Origin: Victivallales bacterium Lenti_02
Lineage (GTDB): Bacteria > Verrucomicrobiota > Lentisphaeria > Oligosphaerales > Lenti-02
DNA: 5,899 nt
Direction of reading: 5' to 3'
NCBI GenBank assembly: GCA_001603055.1
Contig: LVAZ01000178.1
Coordinates: 1-5,899 of the forward strand
Position numbers and translations under genes: made by a program. Below are positions 1 through 5,874 of the stretch, piece by piece. The notes beneath the pieces are model-generated. The model saw only the letters and a list, made by a program, of their open reading frames with translations. It ran no database searches and was not told where the DNA came from. How positions within the stretch are numbered: position 1 is the first letter of the stretch; each line of letters opens with the position of its first letter.

Positions 1-1
1 C

Positions 2-244
2 GCCGTCCGCGCCTTCACCCTCGCCGCCGAAGCCCCCTACCAGCCCGGCGTGCGGATTATGAACACCGCCGGACCCAGGGTCTGGGCCAGCGCCCCCACC
101 GCCGACATCCTCCGCAACTGGTACGGCGACAGCGTGGACGTCTCCTACTTCGAGCAGCCCGGCAACGAGTTCAAAGGCGTCTACGACGTCAGCCGCGTCC
201 GGCGCGAACTCGGTTTCGAGGCCCAGCTCCTGCCCCAGTTCTGA
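2..244 (+). CDS. NAD-dependent epimerase/dehydratase family protein, C-terminal end (5' end outside the window)
   Basis: The last 80 codons of a gene entering from the left edge, open from base 2 and ending at TGA 242-244. The residues fit the C-terminal part of an extended short-chain dehydrogenase (nucleotide-sugar epimerase type). NTAGPRVWASAPTADILRNW resembles the substrate-domain segment after a second Rossmann half, and the tail YDVSRVRRELGF is the familiar 'D-x-S-+-x-R-x-E-L-G-F' ending of epimerases, where the product of an NAD(H)-dependent sugar reaction is bound. The nucleotide-binding GxxGxxG and catalytic YxxxK lie upstream and cannot be seen, so substrate and exact reaction are unknown. 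The GTG at 50 and the ATG at 59 are internal codons of this frame, not starts, since homology-like sequence continues upstream of them. It is followed 64 bp later by a phosphatase gene on the same strand, and an inverted repeat begins at its stop codon. Family assignment is fairly sure; function within the family is not. Confidence 0.82.
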   Translation, partial: AVRAFTLAAEAPYQPGVRIMNTAGPRVWASAPTADILRNWYGDSVDVSYFEQPGNEFKGVYDVSRVRRELGFEAQLLPQF

Positions 245-291
245 TTGGCAAGCCGAAGGGCGCATCGCTATGTTGCGCCCTTCGCCCAATC
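242..291 (+). repeat. Inverted repeat 1: TGATTGGCA / CCCAAT outer arms with an 11-bp GC-rich inner hairpin
   Basis: Starts on the stop codon of the epimerase gene. Inner stem 254-264 pairs perfectly with 274-284 (CGAAGGGCGCA / TGCGCCCTTCG), leaving a 9-nt loop at 265-273. Outer stem GATTGG 243-248 pairs with CCAATC 286-291, with a 5-nt bulge on the left and one base on the right. No T-run follows, so it is not a standard intrinsic terminator on the + strand. The loop contains the ATG at 270, an alternative start of the downstream phosphatase, which argues against that start. The left arm TGATTGGCA and right arm CCCAAT recur in the isomerase leader (1256-1288). Pairing was checked base by base; function is unknown. 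Confidence 0.75.
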
Positions 292-308
292 CGAACCACG
301 GCAGGTAT

Positions 309-1085
309 ATGATCGCCACCCTCATCGACATCGCCCGGCGGGCCGGGAAAAAAGCCCACGCCCATTTCGGCAAGCTGACCGCCGGGGACGTGGACCGCAA
401 AAGCAGCGTGGACATGGTGACCCGGATCGACCGGGAAGTCGAGGAGTTCCTCCGCGCCGAGCTGGGCCGCGCCTTTCCGGACGTGGCCTTCTACGGCGAG
501 GAGGGCAGCTACGGCAACCTCGCCGACCTCGACCGGGTCTTCGTGGTCGATCCCCTCGACGGCACCACCAGCTACATCCACGGCCACCCCTTCTACAGCG
601 TCTCGGTGGGGCTGCGCGAGGGCGGCCGGACCACGGCGGGCGTGGTCTATCTGCCCTACTTCGATCAGGTCTACTGGGCCGAGCGGGGCAAGGGGGCCTT
701 CCACGACGGCAAGGCCATCCACGTCAGCCCGACCGACCGGTTGATCGACTCCCTGGCCGCCACCGGCTTCGCCTGCGTGCGCGCCCGGCTGGAGCACACC
801 AACCTGCCCCTCTTCGCCGAGGTCATGCCGCGCATCCGGGGCATCCGCCGCTGCGGCTCCGCCGCCATCGACCTCTGCTACGTGGCCCAGGGCATCTACG
901 ATCTCTACTGGGAATTCCAGCTCCAGCCCTGGGACTTCGAGGCGGGCGTCCTGATTGTCGAGGAAGCGGGCGGCCGGGTCACCGACCTCGCCGGCGGCCC
1001 CGGCTACGCCGCCCGCCGCCACCTCCTCGCCAGCAACGCCCGCGTCCACGACGAATTCCTCGCCATCGCCCGCGGGCATATCTGA
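309..1085 (+). CDS. Inositol monophosphatase family protein (SuhB/IMPase-like sugar or inositol phosphatase)
   Basis: A 258-residue cytoplasmic Mg2+-dependent phosphatase of the inositol monophosphatase family, about the usual length. Visible motifs: the metal-binding acidic pair in GEE (63-65), the signature DPLDGTTSYIHG (81-92) with Asp81, Asp84, Gly85 and Thr86, GSAA (183-186) of the substrate pocket, Glu202 seven residues before PWD, and Trp208-Asp209 with EAGG at 219-222. These match the metal ligands and the inositol-contacting Glu of human IMPase as I recall them. Family members hydrolyse inositol-1-phosphate, but others act on fructose-1,6-bisphosphate, histidinol phosphate or nucleotide 3'-phosphates, and the exact substrate cannot be read here. 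Residue 211 after PWDF is Glu where Ala is common. Start: ATG 309 gives the usual N-terminal helix; the in-frame ATG at 270 would add 13 untypical residues and sits in a hairpin loop. AGG at 303-305 is only 3 nt from the start, so the ribosome site is poor, and leaderless or coupled translation is possible. It may be co-transcribed with the epimerase upstream. Confidence 0.94.
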   Translation: MIATLIDIARRAGKKAHAHFGKLTAGDVDRKSSVDMVTRIDREVEEFLRAELGRAFPDVAFYGEEGSYGNLADLDRVFVVDPLDGTTSYIHGHPFYSVSVGLREGGRTTAGVVYLPYFDQVYWAERGKGAFHDGKAIHVSPTDRLIDSLAATGFACVRARLEHTNLPLFAEVMPRIRGIRRCGSAAIDLCYVAQGIYDLYWEFQLQPWDFEAGVLIVEEAGGRVTDLAGGPGYAARRHLLASNARVHDEFLAIARGHI

Positions 1086-1126
1086 AAACGGCCAGAAACC
1101 AAGCGCAGGCAGGTCCCGCCGTTCTG

Positions 1127-1166
1127 GTCCATTCCGTCCATCCCGTCCATCCTGTCCATGACAGGA
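1127..1166 (+). repeat. Four-unit 9-bp tandem repeat, consensus GTCCATYCC, ending in a small hairpin
   Basis: Units GTCCATTCC (1127-1135), GTCCATCCC (1136-1144), GTCCATCCT (1145-1153) and the diverged GTCCATGAC (1154-1162) lie 41 bp after the phosphatase stop. The last two units overlap a perfect 7-bp inverted repeat with a 3-nt loop (TCCTGTC 1150-1156, CAT, GACAGGA 1160-1166), with no T-run after it. A 9-bp period is compatible with in-frame expansion but no convincing gene covers it. From memory, similar GTCCAT-type nonamers occur between genes in genomes of the Planctomycetes/Verrucomicrobia/Lentisphaerae group; I could not check that. The rest of the gap 1167-1224 holds two C-tracts (1190-1195 and 1198-1205) and nothing I recognise. 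Confidence 0.85.
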
Positions 1167-1224
1167 AACCCGGAACCACAACGCTCAATCCCCCCGTCCC
1201 CCCCCGGATTCGTCGCCGTTCCGA

Positions 1225-1253
1225 TTGCACCGGGGCGGGATTTGGGTTAGGTT
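1225..1253 (+). promoter_or_regulatory. Weak candidate promoter for the isomerase gene
   Basis: TTGCAC (1225-1230) and TAGGTT (1248-1253) are separated by exactly 17 nt. They keep the TTG of a -35 box and the T-A----T of a -10 box, each 3 of 6 against the sigma-70 consensus. Transcription would begin near 1260, which would put the inverted repeat at 1256-1288 at the extreme 5' end of the mRNA. The match is weak and could be chance in this sequence; it is listed because the 234-bp gap separates the isomerase from the upstream genes and some promoter is likely there. Confidence 0.2.
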
Positions 1254-1255
1254 CG

Positions 1256-1288
1256 TGATTGGCATGCGCGCGGCCGCGCGCACCCAAT
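1256..1288 (+). repeat. Inverted repeat 2 in the isomerase leader: same outer arms, different GC-rich core
   Basis: TGATTGGCA (1256-1264) and CCCAAT (1283-1288) are identical to the arms of the repeat at 242-291. Outer stem ATTGG 1258-1262 pairs with CCAAT 1284-1288. The core 1265-1282, TGCGCGCGGCCGCGCGCA, is a perfect 18-bp palindrome, equal to a 7-bp hairpin with a GGCC loop. The spacing between the ATTGG and CCAAT arms is 21 nt here against 37 nt in the first copy. The element ends 18 nt before the ribosome-binding site of the isomerase gene. It could act as an operator, as an mRNA leader structure, or simply be a dispersed palindrome; the sequence alone does not decide. Confidence 0.72.
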
Positions 1289-1306
1289 TCGCGTTCGGGC
1301 AACGCC

Positions 1307-1314
1307 AAGGAGAG
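1307..1314 (+). promoter_or_regulatory. Strong ribosome-binding site of the isomerase gene
   Basis: AAGGAGAG lies 5 to 7 nt upstream of ATG 1320 (AAGGAG ends at 1312), an excellent Shine-Dalgarno match. It fixes this start, and it contrasts with the poor site before the phosphatase gene. Confidence 0.85.
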
Positions 1315-1319
1315 CAATC

Positions 1320-2357
1320 ATGGCCGGCACCTTCCGCTTCAGCTTCGGTCCCTGGAACATCCACGAGGGGGCGGACCCCTTCGGCCCGCCGGTGCGGGAC
1401 AGCCTTCCCTTCCACGAGAAACTGGCCATCTACCAGCGCCTCGGCTTCGGCGCCGTGCAGTTTCACGACGACGACGCCGTGCCCAATCTGAACGACCTCA
1501 CCCCCGCCCAGATCGCGGCGGCGGCGGGCCGGCTCAAGGACACCCTCGCCGAACATGGTCTCGTGGCCGAATTCGTCGCCCCCCGCCTGTGGGAGGACCC
1601 GCGCACCATCGACGGCGCCTTCACCAGCAACGACCCCGCCTGCCGGGCCTACGCCCGCGACCGCTTCAAACGCACCATCGACATCGCCAACGCCCTCGGC
1701 ACCGACCTCGTCGTCCTCTGGCTCGCCCGCGAGGGAACCTACATCCGCGAGGCCAAAAACAGCCGCTGGGCCGTGGACCAGATCGCCGAGGTCATCGACG
1801 ACATGCTCGGTTACGACGACGCCATCCGCATCTGCGTCGAGCCCAAGCCGAACGAGCCCATGGACCACACCTACATCCCCACCACCGGCCACGCCCTCGC
1901 CCTGGCCCAGCGCACCCGCGATCCCGACCGCGTCGGGGTCAACATCGAGAGCGCCCACGCCATCCTCGCCGGGCTCGACCCCTCCGACGAGATGGGCTTC
2001 GCCCTCTCCTTCGGCAAACTCTGGACCGTCCACCTCAACGACCAGAACGGGCTCAAGTTCGACCAGGACAAGTCCTTCGGCTCCGTGGACCTGCGCCGCG
2101 CCCTCAACCAGGTCCGCATTCTCGATATCCACGACTACGGCAAGCGGGGCGAATGGGTCGGCCTCGATGTGAAGGCCATGCGCACCCAGAAGGACGGCGA
2201 CCCCGCCCTCAAGCACCTCGCCAACAGCCGCGAAATCTTCCTCAAGCTGGTCGATCTCTCGCGCCGTCTCGACCAGGCCGAGATCGACATCTTCATCGCC
2301 GAGCGCGACTACGAGGGGCTCGACCGCTACATCATGCTCAGCCTGCTCGGGGAATAG
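1320..2357 (+). CDS. Xylose isomerase-like TIM-barrel sugar isomerase with a His in metal site 1
   Basis: A 345-residue cytoplasmic protein of the xylose isomerase-like TIM-barrel superfamily, closest in motifs to the short actinobacterial-type xylose isomerases, which interconvert aldoses and ketoses using two divalent metals. Seen: FHDDD (48-52) with the catalytic His49 and Asp52; GAFTSND (99-105); Trp134 in LWLAREG; EPKPNEP (174-180) with Glu174 and Lys176; Glu210 and His213 in NIESAHAILAG; Asp248 and Asp250 in KFDQD; Asp283. Aligned by eye to Streptomyces xylose isomerase, the ligand Asp245 is replaced by His238 (VHLNDQNG). Trp91 sits where Phe94 shapes the sugar pocket, and the N-terminal Trp16 region is rewritten (PWNIHEGADPFG). 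The protein ends about 40 residues earlier than the roughly 388-residue Streptomyces enzyme, so the C-terminal subunit-embracing arm is mostly absent. The fold and isomerase or epimerase activity are likely; xylose as substrate is doubtful, so no symbol is given. The gene has its own strong ribosome site and ends at a terminator facing the pectin lyase gene. Confidence 0.9.
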   Translation: MAGTFRFSFGPWNIHEGADPFGPPVRDSLPFHEKLAIYQRLGFGAVQFHDDDAVPNLNDLTPAQIAAAAGRLKDTLAEHGLVAEFVAPRLWEDPRTIDGAFTSNDPACRAYARDRFKRTIDIANALGTDLVVLWLAREGTYIREAKNSRWAVDQIAEVIDDMLGYDDAIRICVEPKPNEPMDHTYIPTTGHALALAQRTRDPDRVGVNIESAHAILAGLDPSDEMGFALSFGKLWTVHLNDQNGLKFDQDKSFGSVDLRRALNQVRILDIHDYGKRGEWVGLDVKAMRTQKDGDPALKHLANSREIFLKLVDLSRRLDQAEIDIFIAERDYEGLDRYIMLSLLGE

Positions 2358-2377
2358 GGCGGAAACAGAAGAAACGA

Positions 2378-2427
2378 ACGGGCGCGGATGCTGGCTTCGC
2401 AGCCGGCCTCCGCGCCCGTCTTAATTT
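2378..2427 (+). terminator. Bidirectional intrinsic terminator between convergent genes
   Basis: A hairpin from 2378 to 2419: ACGGGCGCGGA (2378-2388) pairs perfectly with TCCGCGCCCGT (2409-2419). The pairing continues inward, after one T/C mismatch, through 2390-2396 with 2401-2407 (one G-U) to a 4-nt loop at 2397-2400. On the + strand it is followed by CTTAATTTT; read on the - strand it is followed by the T-rich complement of 2361-2377 (TTCGTTTCTTCTGTTTCC). It lies 20 bp after the isomerase stop and 25 bp after the lyase stop, so it plausibly ends both transcripts, more strongly on the + strand. Confidence 0.88.
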
Positions 2428-2444
2428 TCCCTGTGCCTCCCGCC

Positions 2445-5400
2445 CTACTTCACCGGCACCAGCGCCAGATAGTCGAGGTTGAGGCCCTTGCCGTCGCTGT
2501 TTTCGAGACGGATGGTGGCGGTGCCCTTGGGCAGGGCCACCGGCTCGAAACGGACATGCTCCCATTCGTGGGCCTGGGTACCGAAGCCGCCGGTGCCGGG
2601 GAAGGTGACCACCCCGATCTCGCGCTCGTTCAGGGTGAGCTTGCGCTGGACCGCGCCGGGCGTGCAGTAGCGGACGGCGAGCCGGTACTCGCCCGCCTCG
2701 GGCAGCTCGACGGTCCAGGTCAGGGTATGCCCCTTGTCGTCCCAGTGGCTGATCGATTTCTCCATGGTGCCGGGCTTGTCGGCGCGGACCTGGACCTCGC
2801 CACCGGCTTGGGAGGCGACGGTCTCGGCCTGGACGATGAAGCCGGTCTTGAGGAAAGTGCCGGCCACCCGGACGGGAACCTGGCCGGTGAGCAGGCCGCC
2901 GTCCTGGAAATCGAGCCGGGCGCGGATGTCGCCGCCGAAGGCGCTGTCCACCGCGCTCGAAATGCCGACGAAGCGGATGTCCCGCTGGCCGGGCTCCACG
3001 TCCACCGTGTATTCGGCAGGCAGCAGGCTCAGCCCCGCGTCGGCTTCGAGACGGACGGTGCCGCGGACGGGGCGGTCGAGGGGGGCGGAGACCACGACGC
3101 GGCAGACGGCGCCGCCGCCTTCGCCGGGCTGGGTCTGGAAGGTGAGATTGAGGCCGGGGGAGACCGCCTCGAGATTGTAGGAGAGCTGGGGCCGCTGGCT
3201 GTAGCCCATGGTGTTCATGACCGTGACCATGCGGTAGACCGGGTCCTGGAGCAGGCAGACCCGGCGGTCGGCGGCGGGAATGACGGTCGAGTAGATGCGC
3301 AGCTCGCCGGGCACGGAGGTGATGATCTCCTCGCGCCAGTCGCCGAGCACATCGGCCACGGCCCGGATGCTGCCCTCGATGCGCCCGTCGAGCACGCCGC
3401 CCTGATAGTCCGAAACCCGCCCGCCGACGAATTCCACCTGCAAGTCGGCGTCCCACCAGCCGATGGTCTTGCCGAAACCGAAGGGCAGGTTCTCGGGGCC
3501 GGATTCGAGCAGGGTGCCGTCAGCCGCGAACAGCCAGCGCTTGTCGGTCAGCTTGTGCCCGTCGGCATCGGCGCCGTAGACTTCCATGCCGGGAACGGTC
3601 GGGTCGATGTCGCCGAAAATGCCGCCGCCGTGGACATGCACGGTGGGCTCTTCGAGCTGCCAGAGGAACTTGCCGGTGCGGGCATCGACCAGATTCAGAC
3701 CGCCGGTCGGGTTGCGGGTCTCGATGACATAGCCGATTTCGAGACCGGGCCGGGAGGGGTTGAAGTCGGCGAGGGAGATGGCGTCGGGATGCCCTTTGCC
3801 GGTGCTCCAGAGCGGCACGCCGTTGTCGTCGAGGACGACGCTGCCGAGGATGACCTCGTCGCGCCCGTCGCCGTCCACGTCATAGCAGAGGGTGAAGTGG
3901 GCGCCCTGGCCCCAGAAGCGGCGGCCATATTCCTCGTTGTCGTAGCTCCACAGCTTTTCGAGCTGGCCATCGCGGAGCTGGAACGCATCGACCAGCATGC
4001 GCCCGTAGGTACCGCGCAGGGCGAGCAGGCAGGGCGTCTTGCCGTCGAGGTAGGCGACGGCGATCTGGTTGCGCGAGGCGAGGTTGTAGTCGGTGAACGC
4101 TTCTCGGCGGGGCCAGGGGGCGCGGGCGATTTCCGCGCCGGTCAGCCCGTCCCAGACGGCAATCCACTCGGGGCCGCTGGTGACTTTTCCCTCCTCGTCG
4201 CGGGGGTCGCCCTCGCCGATTTTGACGGCGATTTCGGCCCGCCCGTTGCCGGTGAAGTCGGCCGCGATCCAGGGCGAGTACCAGATGCCTCGCTCGATGG
4301 CCCAGCCGAGGTCGTTGGTCCAGAGGTGGGTGCCGTCGTGCCGGTAGGCCTCGATCTTGTAGGTCTCCGGGGATTTTTGCCAGTACACGTGCCAGGGATC
4401 GATGTTGGCGTTGGGATGCTTGATGACGTAATCGAGCCTGCCGTCGCCGTCCAGATCGGTGAAGCCGACGGCCATGAACCGGGTGTCCTCATCCTTGAGC
4501 TTGATCGAGACATAGGGCAGGGCGTCGCCGCCCGCCCCGGCGGTGGCCGGGACCGCCTGACCCGCCGGGCCCTTGCCCGACCGGGGACGCACGTGGTAGA
4601 CCGTGTCCGCCGACGGTGCCGCGCCCGCATCGAGGAAATCGGTGGTGCGGACAATGGGCGACTCGTTGAGCTTCACCCGCTTGCCGCCGTCTTCGCGGAA
4701 CAGGTCGAAGCCCACGCCGGCGGGGTCTTCCGCCAGCAGCCGCCAGCTCAGATAGACGCCCTTCGCGGTGGGCAGGGCCACCAGGGCCCGGTCGAATGTC
4801 TCGACCGGGCGGGCGGCGAGATGCCCCGCGACCCGGGGTTTCTGCTCGAACACAAAGGCCTCCTCGCGGAGGGAGATGTCGTCCACCAGCACGTCGGTCG
4901 CCCCGTTGCCGACCAGCCGCACGTAGACGCTGTCCACATCGCGGTCGATATGGACGTACCCGCGCACTTCGCGCCAGTCATGGGTGCCGGAGGTGCGGGC
5001 TTCGCCCACGGACCAGCGCACCACCTTGCCATCCCGGCAACCCACCACCGCCACGCTCACGCTCTTGGAACCTTCACTCTTCATCCAGGCGCGGATGGCG
5101 AATTCCTGGCCGGGCTTGACGGCCAGGCGGGTGCCGCAGGTGTAGGCCCAGTCCGCCTCGCCGTCGTAGCGGATGTGTACTGACTGCCCGCCGCTGCGCG
5201 CCTCGGTGCTGCTGACGGCGCCGCCCTTCCCGTCGCGGGACCACCAGCCCCAGCCCACGGGAAGCCCGTTCTCGAGCATCTCGAATCCGGGATTGCCCAC
5301 CCCGTTCTCCACCTCCAGCACCCGGTTCAGCACGATGCGGTCGAGATAGGTCGAGCCGCGGCTCTCCTCCTTCTCCTCCGCGTAGAGATCGTCGAACCAG

Positions 5401-5801
5401 AACTCGAAGACGCCGTCCTGGATTTTCACCCCTTCGGCGGCCAGGCCGCCCTTGAAGCGCCGCCAGGTCTTGCCGCCGTCGAGCGACAGCCCCGCCGTCC
5501 GCCCCGGCCCGAGAATCTCCACATTGTAGGTGCCCGCCGGAATCTCCGCGAGGCGCAAGTGCAGGGGAGGCGCGCCTTCCTCGGGAGTGGCCCGGTCGGC
5601 CATCACCCGGGGACTCTGGATGACCACGCCCTCGGACCATTTCTTCAGCGCGTCCTGGTCCGTGCTCCACACATTCCAGGCCGTCTCGGAATACCGGTTC
5701 ACCTGCAAGGCGTCCCGGTTGACCACGTGGTTCTCGGCCTCGAAGGAGAGCTGGGCGGCAAGCGGCAGGGCAAAGACGGCGGCGAGCAGAACGGAGCGCA
5801 T
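2445..5801 (-). CDS. Secreted multi-domain rhamnogalacturonan lyase, polysaccharide lyase family 11
   Basis: An 1118-residue exported enzyme that would cleave the rhamnose-galacturonate backbone of pectin rhamnogalacturonan I by beta-elimination. A signal peptide (1-16, MRS then VLLAAVFALPLAA) has no lipobox Cys. Modules in order: a carbohydrate-binding-like sandwich (about 18-160, opening with FEAEN and closing with YLDRIVL); a second sandwich (about 165-312, opening NPGFE and closing VLVDDISL); a fibronectin III-like domain (about 340-406); the family 11 beta-propeller (about 430-880); an Ig-like domain (about 883-980); and a C-terminal CBM35/CBM6-like domain (about 987-1118, closing GLNLDYLAL). 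The propeller shows calcium-loop sequences DLDGDGRLD (449-457), DFTGNGRAE (515-523) and DVDGDGRDE (641-649), plus family segments WYSPW, GEGDPRD, ASRNQIAVAYLDGKTPCLLA and GQGAHFT. I cannot assign the catalytic residue with certainty. Known Bacillus members (YesW, YesX) are about 600 residues, so roughly 500 are accessory here. The start at 5801 is chosen over an in-frame ATG at 5879 because it begins the signal peptide and follows GGAG by 8 nt. No anchor, sorting domain or dockerin is visible. Confidence 0.95.
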   Translation of the reverse strand: MRSVLLAAVFALPLAAQLSFEAENHVVNRDALQVNRYSETAWNVWSTDQDALKKWSEGVVIQSPRVMADRATPEEGAPPLHLRLAEIPAGTYNVEILGPGRTAGLSLDGGKTWRRFKGGLAAEGVKIQDGVFEFWFDDLYAEEKEESRGSTYLDRIVLNRVLEVENGVGNPGFEMLENGLPVGWGWWSRDGKGGAVSSTEARSGGQSVHIRYDGEADWAYTCGTRLAVKPGQEFAIRAWMKSEGSKSVSVAVVGCRDGKVVRWSVGEARTSGTHDWREVRGYVHIDRDVDSVYVRLVGNGATDVLVDDISLREEAFVFEQKPRVAGHLAARPVETFDRALVALPTAKGVYLSWRLLAEDPAGVGFDLFREDGGKRVKLNESPIVRTTDFLDAGAAPSADTVYHVRPRSGKGPAGQAVPATAGAGGDALPYVSIKLKDEDTRFMAVGFTDLDGDGRLDYVIKHPNANIDPWHVYWQKSPETYKIEAYRHDGTHLWTNDLGWAIERGIWYSPWIAADFTGNGRAEIAVKIGEGDPRDEEGKVTSGPEWIAVWDGLTGAEIARAPWPRREAFTDYNLASRNQIAVAYLDGKTPCLLALRGTYGRMLVDAFQLRDGQLEKLWSYDNEEYGRRFWGQGAHFTLCYDVDGDGRDEVILGSVVLDDNGVPLWSTGKGHPDAISLADFNPSRPGLEIGYVIETRNPTGGLNLVDARTGKFLWQLEEPTVHVHGGGIFGDIDPTVPGMEVYGADADGHKLTDKRWLFAADGTLLESGPENLPFGFGKTIGWWDADLQVEFVGGRVSDYQGGVLDGRIEGSIRAVADVLGDWREEIITSVPGELRIYSTVIPAADRRVCLLQDPVYRMVTVMNTMGYSQRPQLSYNLEAVSPGLNLTFQTQPGEGGGAVCRVVVSAPLDRPVRGTVRLEADAGLSLLPAEYTVDVEPGQRDIRFVGISSAVDSAFGGDIRARLDFQDGGLLTGQVPVRVAGTFLKTGFIVQAETVASQAGGEVQVRADKPGTMEKSISHWDDKGHTLTWTVELPEAGEYRLAVRYCTPGAVQRKLTLNEREIGVVTFPGTGGFGTQAHEWEHVRFEPVALPKGTATIRLENSDGKGLNLDYLALVPVK

Positions 5802-5809
5802 GACGGATT

Positions 5810-5813
5810 CTCC
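5810..5813 (-). promoter_or_regulatory. Ribosome-binding site of the lyase gene
   Basis: GGAG on the - strand, 8 nt before the ATG at 5801-5799. It supports the start that begins the signal peptide, rather than the upstream in-frame ATG at 5879. Confidence 0.7.
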
Positions 5814-5845
5814 ATACAATGAACAGGTTGGCTTCCGAGTGCCAC

Positions 5846-5874
5846 ACCTTACCCCCCTCTTCCCCCGCTGCCAA
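5846..5874 (-). promoter_or_regulatory. Candidate sigma-70-type promoter for the lyase gene with a purine-only spacer
   Basis: On the - strand TTGGCA (5874-5869, 5 of 6 to the -35 consensus) is followed after exactly 17 nt by TAAGGT (5851-5846, keeping the T-A---T positions of a -10 box). The initiation site would fall near 5839, giving a leader of about 38 nt. The spacer is purine-only except for one C, and belongs to a possible G-quadruplex. The -35 match and ideal spacing are in favour; the poor -10 centre is against. Confidence 0.33.

Noticed and set aside
1150..1166. The TCCTGTC-CAT-GACAGGA hairpin as a terminator of the phosphatase transcript
   Set aside because: The stem is short and no T-run follows on the + strand; it is better described as part of the tandem repeat.
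1232..1251. G-runs GGGG-C-GGG-ATTT-GGG-TTA-GG before the isomerase as a G-quadruplex
   Set aside because: The fourth run has only two Gs, so only a two-layer structure is possible; this is weak in a GC-rich region.
1185..2216. A 343-codon - strand frame opposite the isomerase, and a 330-codon - strand frame at 189-1181 opposite the phosphatase
   Set aside because: Both are low-complexity, Gly/Ala/Val/Asp-rich shadows of genes with well-supported motifs on the + strand.
2388..5183. A 931-codon open frame on the + strand, antisense to the rhamnogalacturonan lyase
   Set aside because: Its product is a monotonous Ala/Gly/Val/Asp/Glu-rich sequence with no recognisable domain, and it begins inside the terminator. 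It is the expected stop-poor antisense frame of a GC-rich gene whose real frame has clear family 11 motifs.
5829..5844. A sigma-54-like TGGCAC box upstream of the lyase on the - strand
   Set aside because: TGGCAC is present, but the downstream GC is one base out of the required spacing and the TTGC part is not matched.
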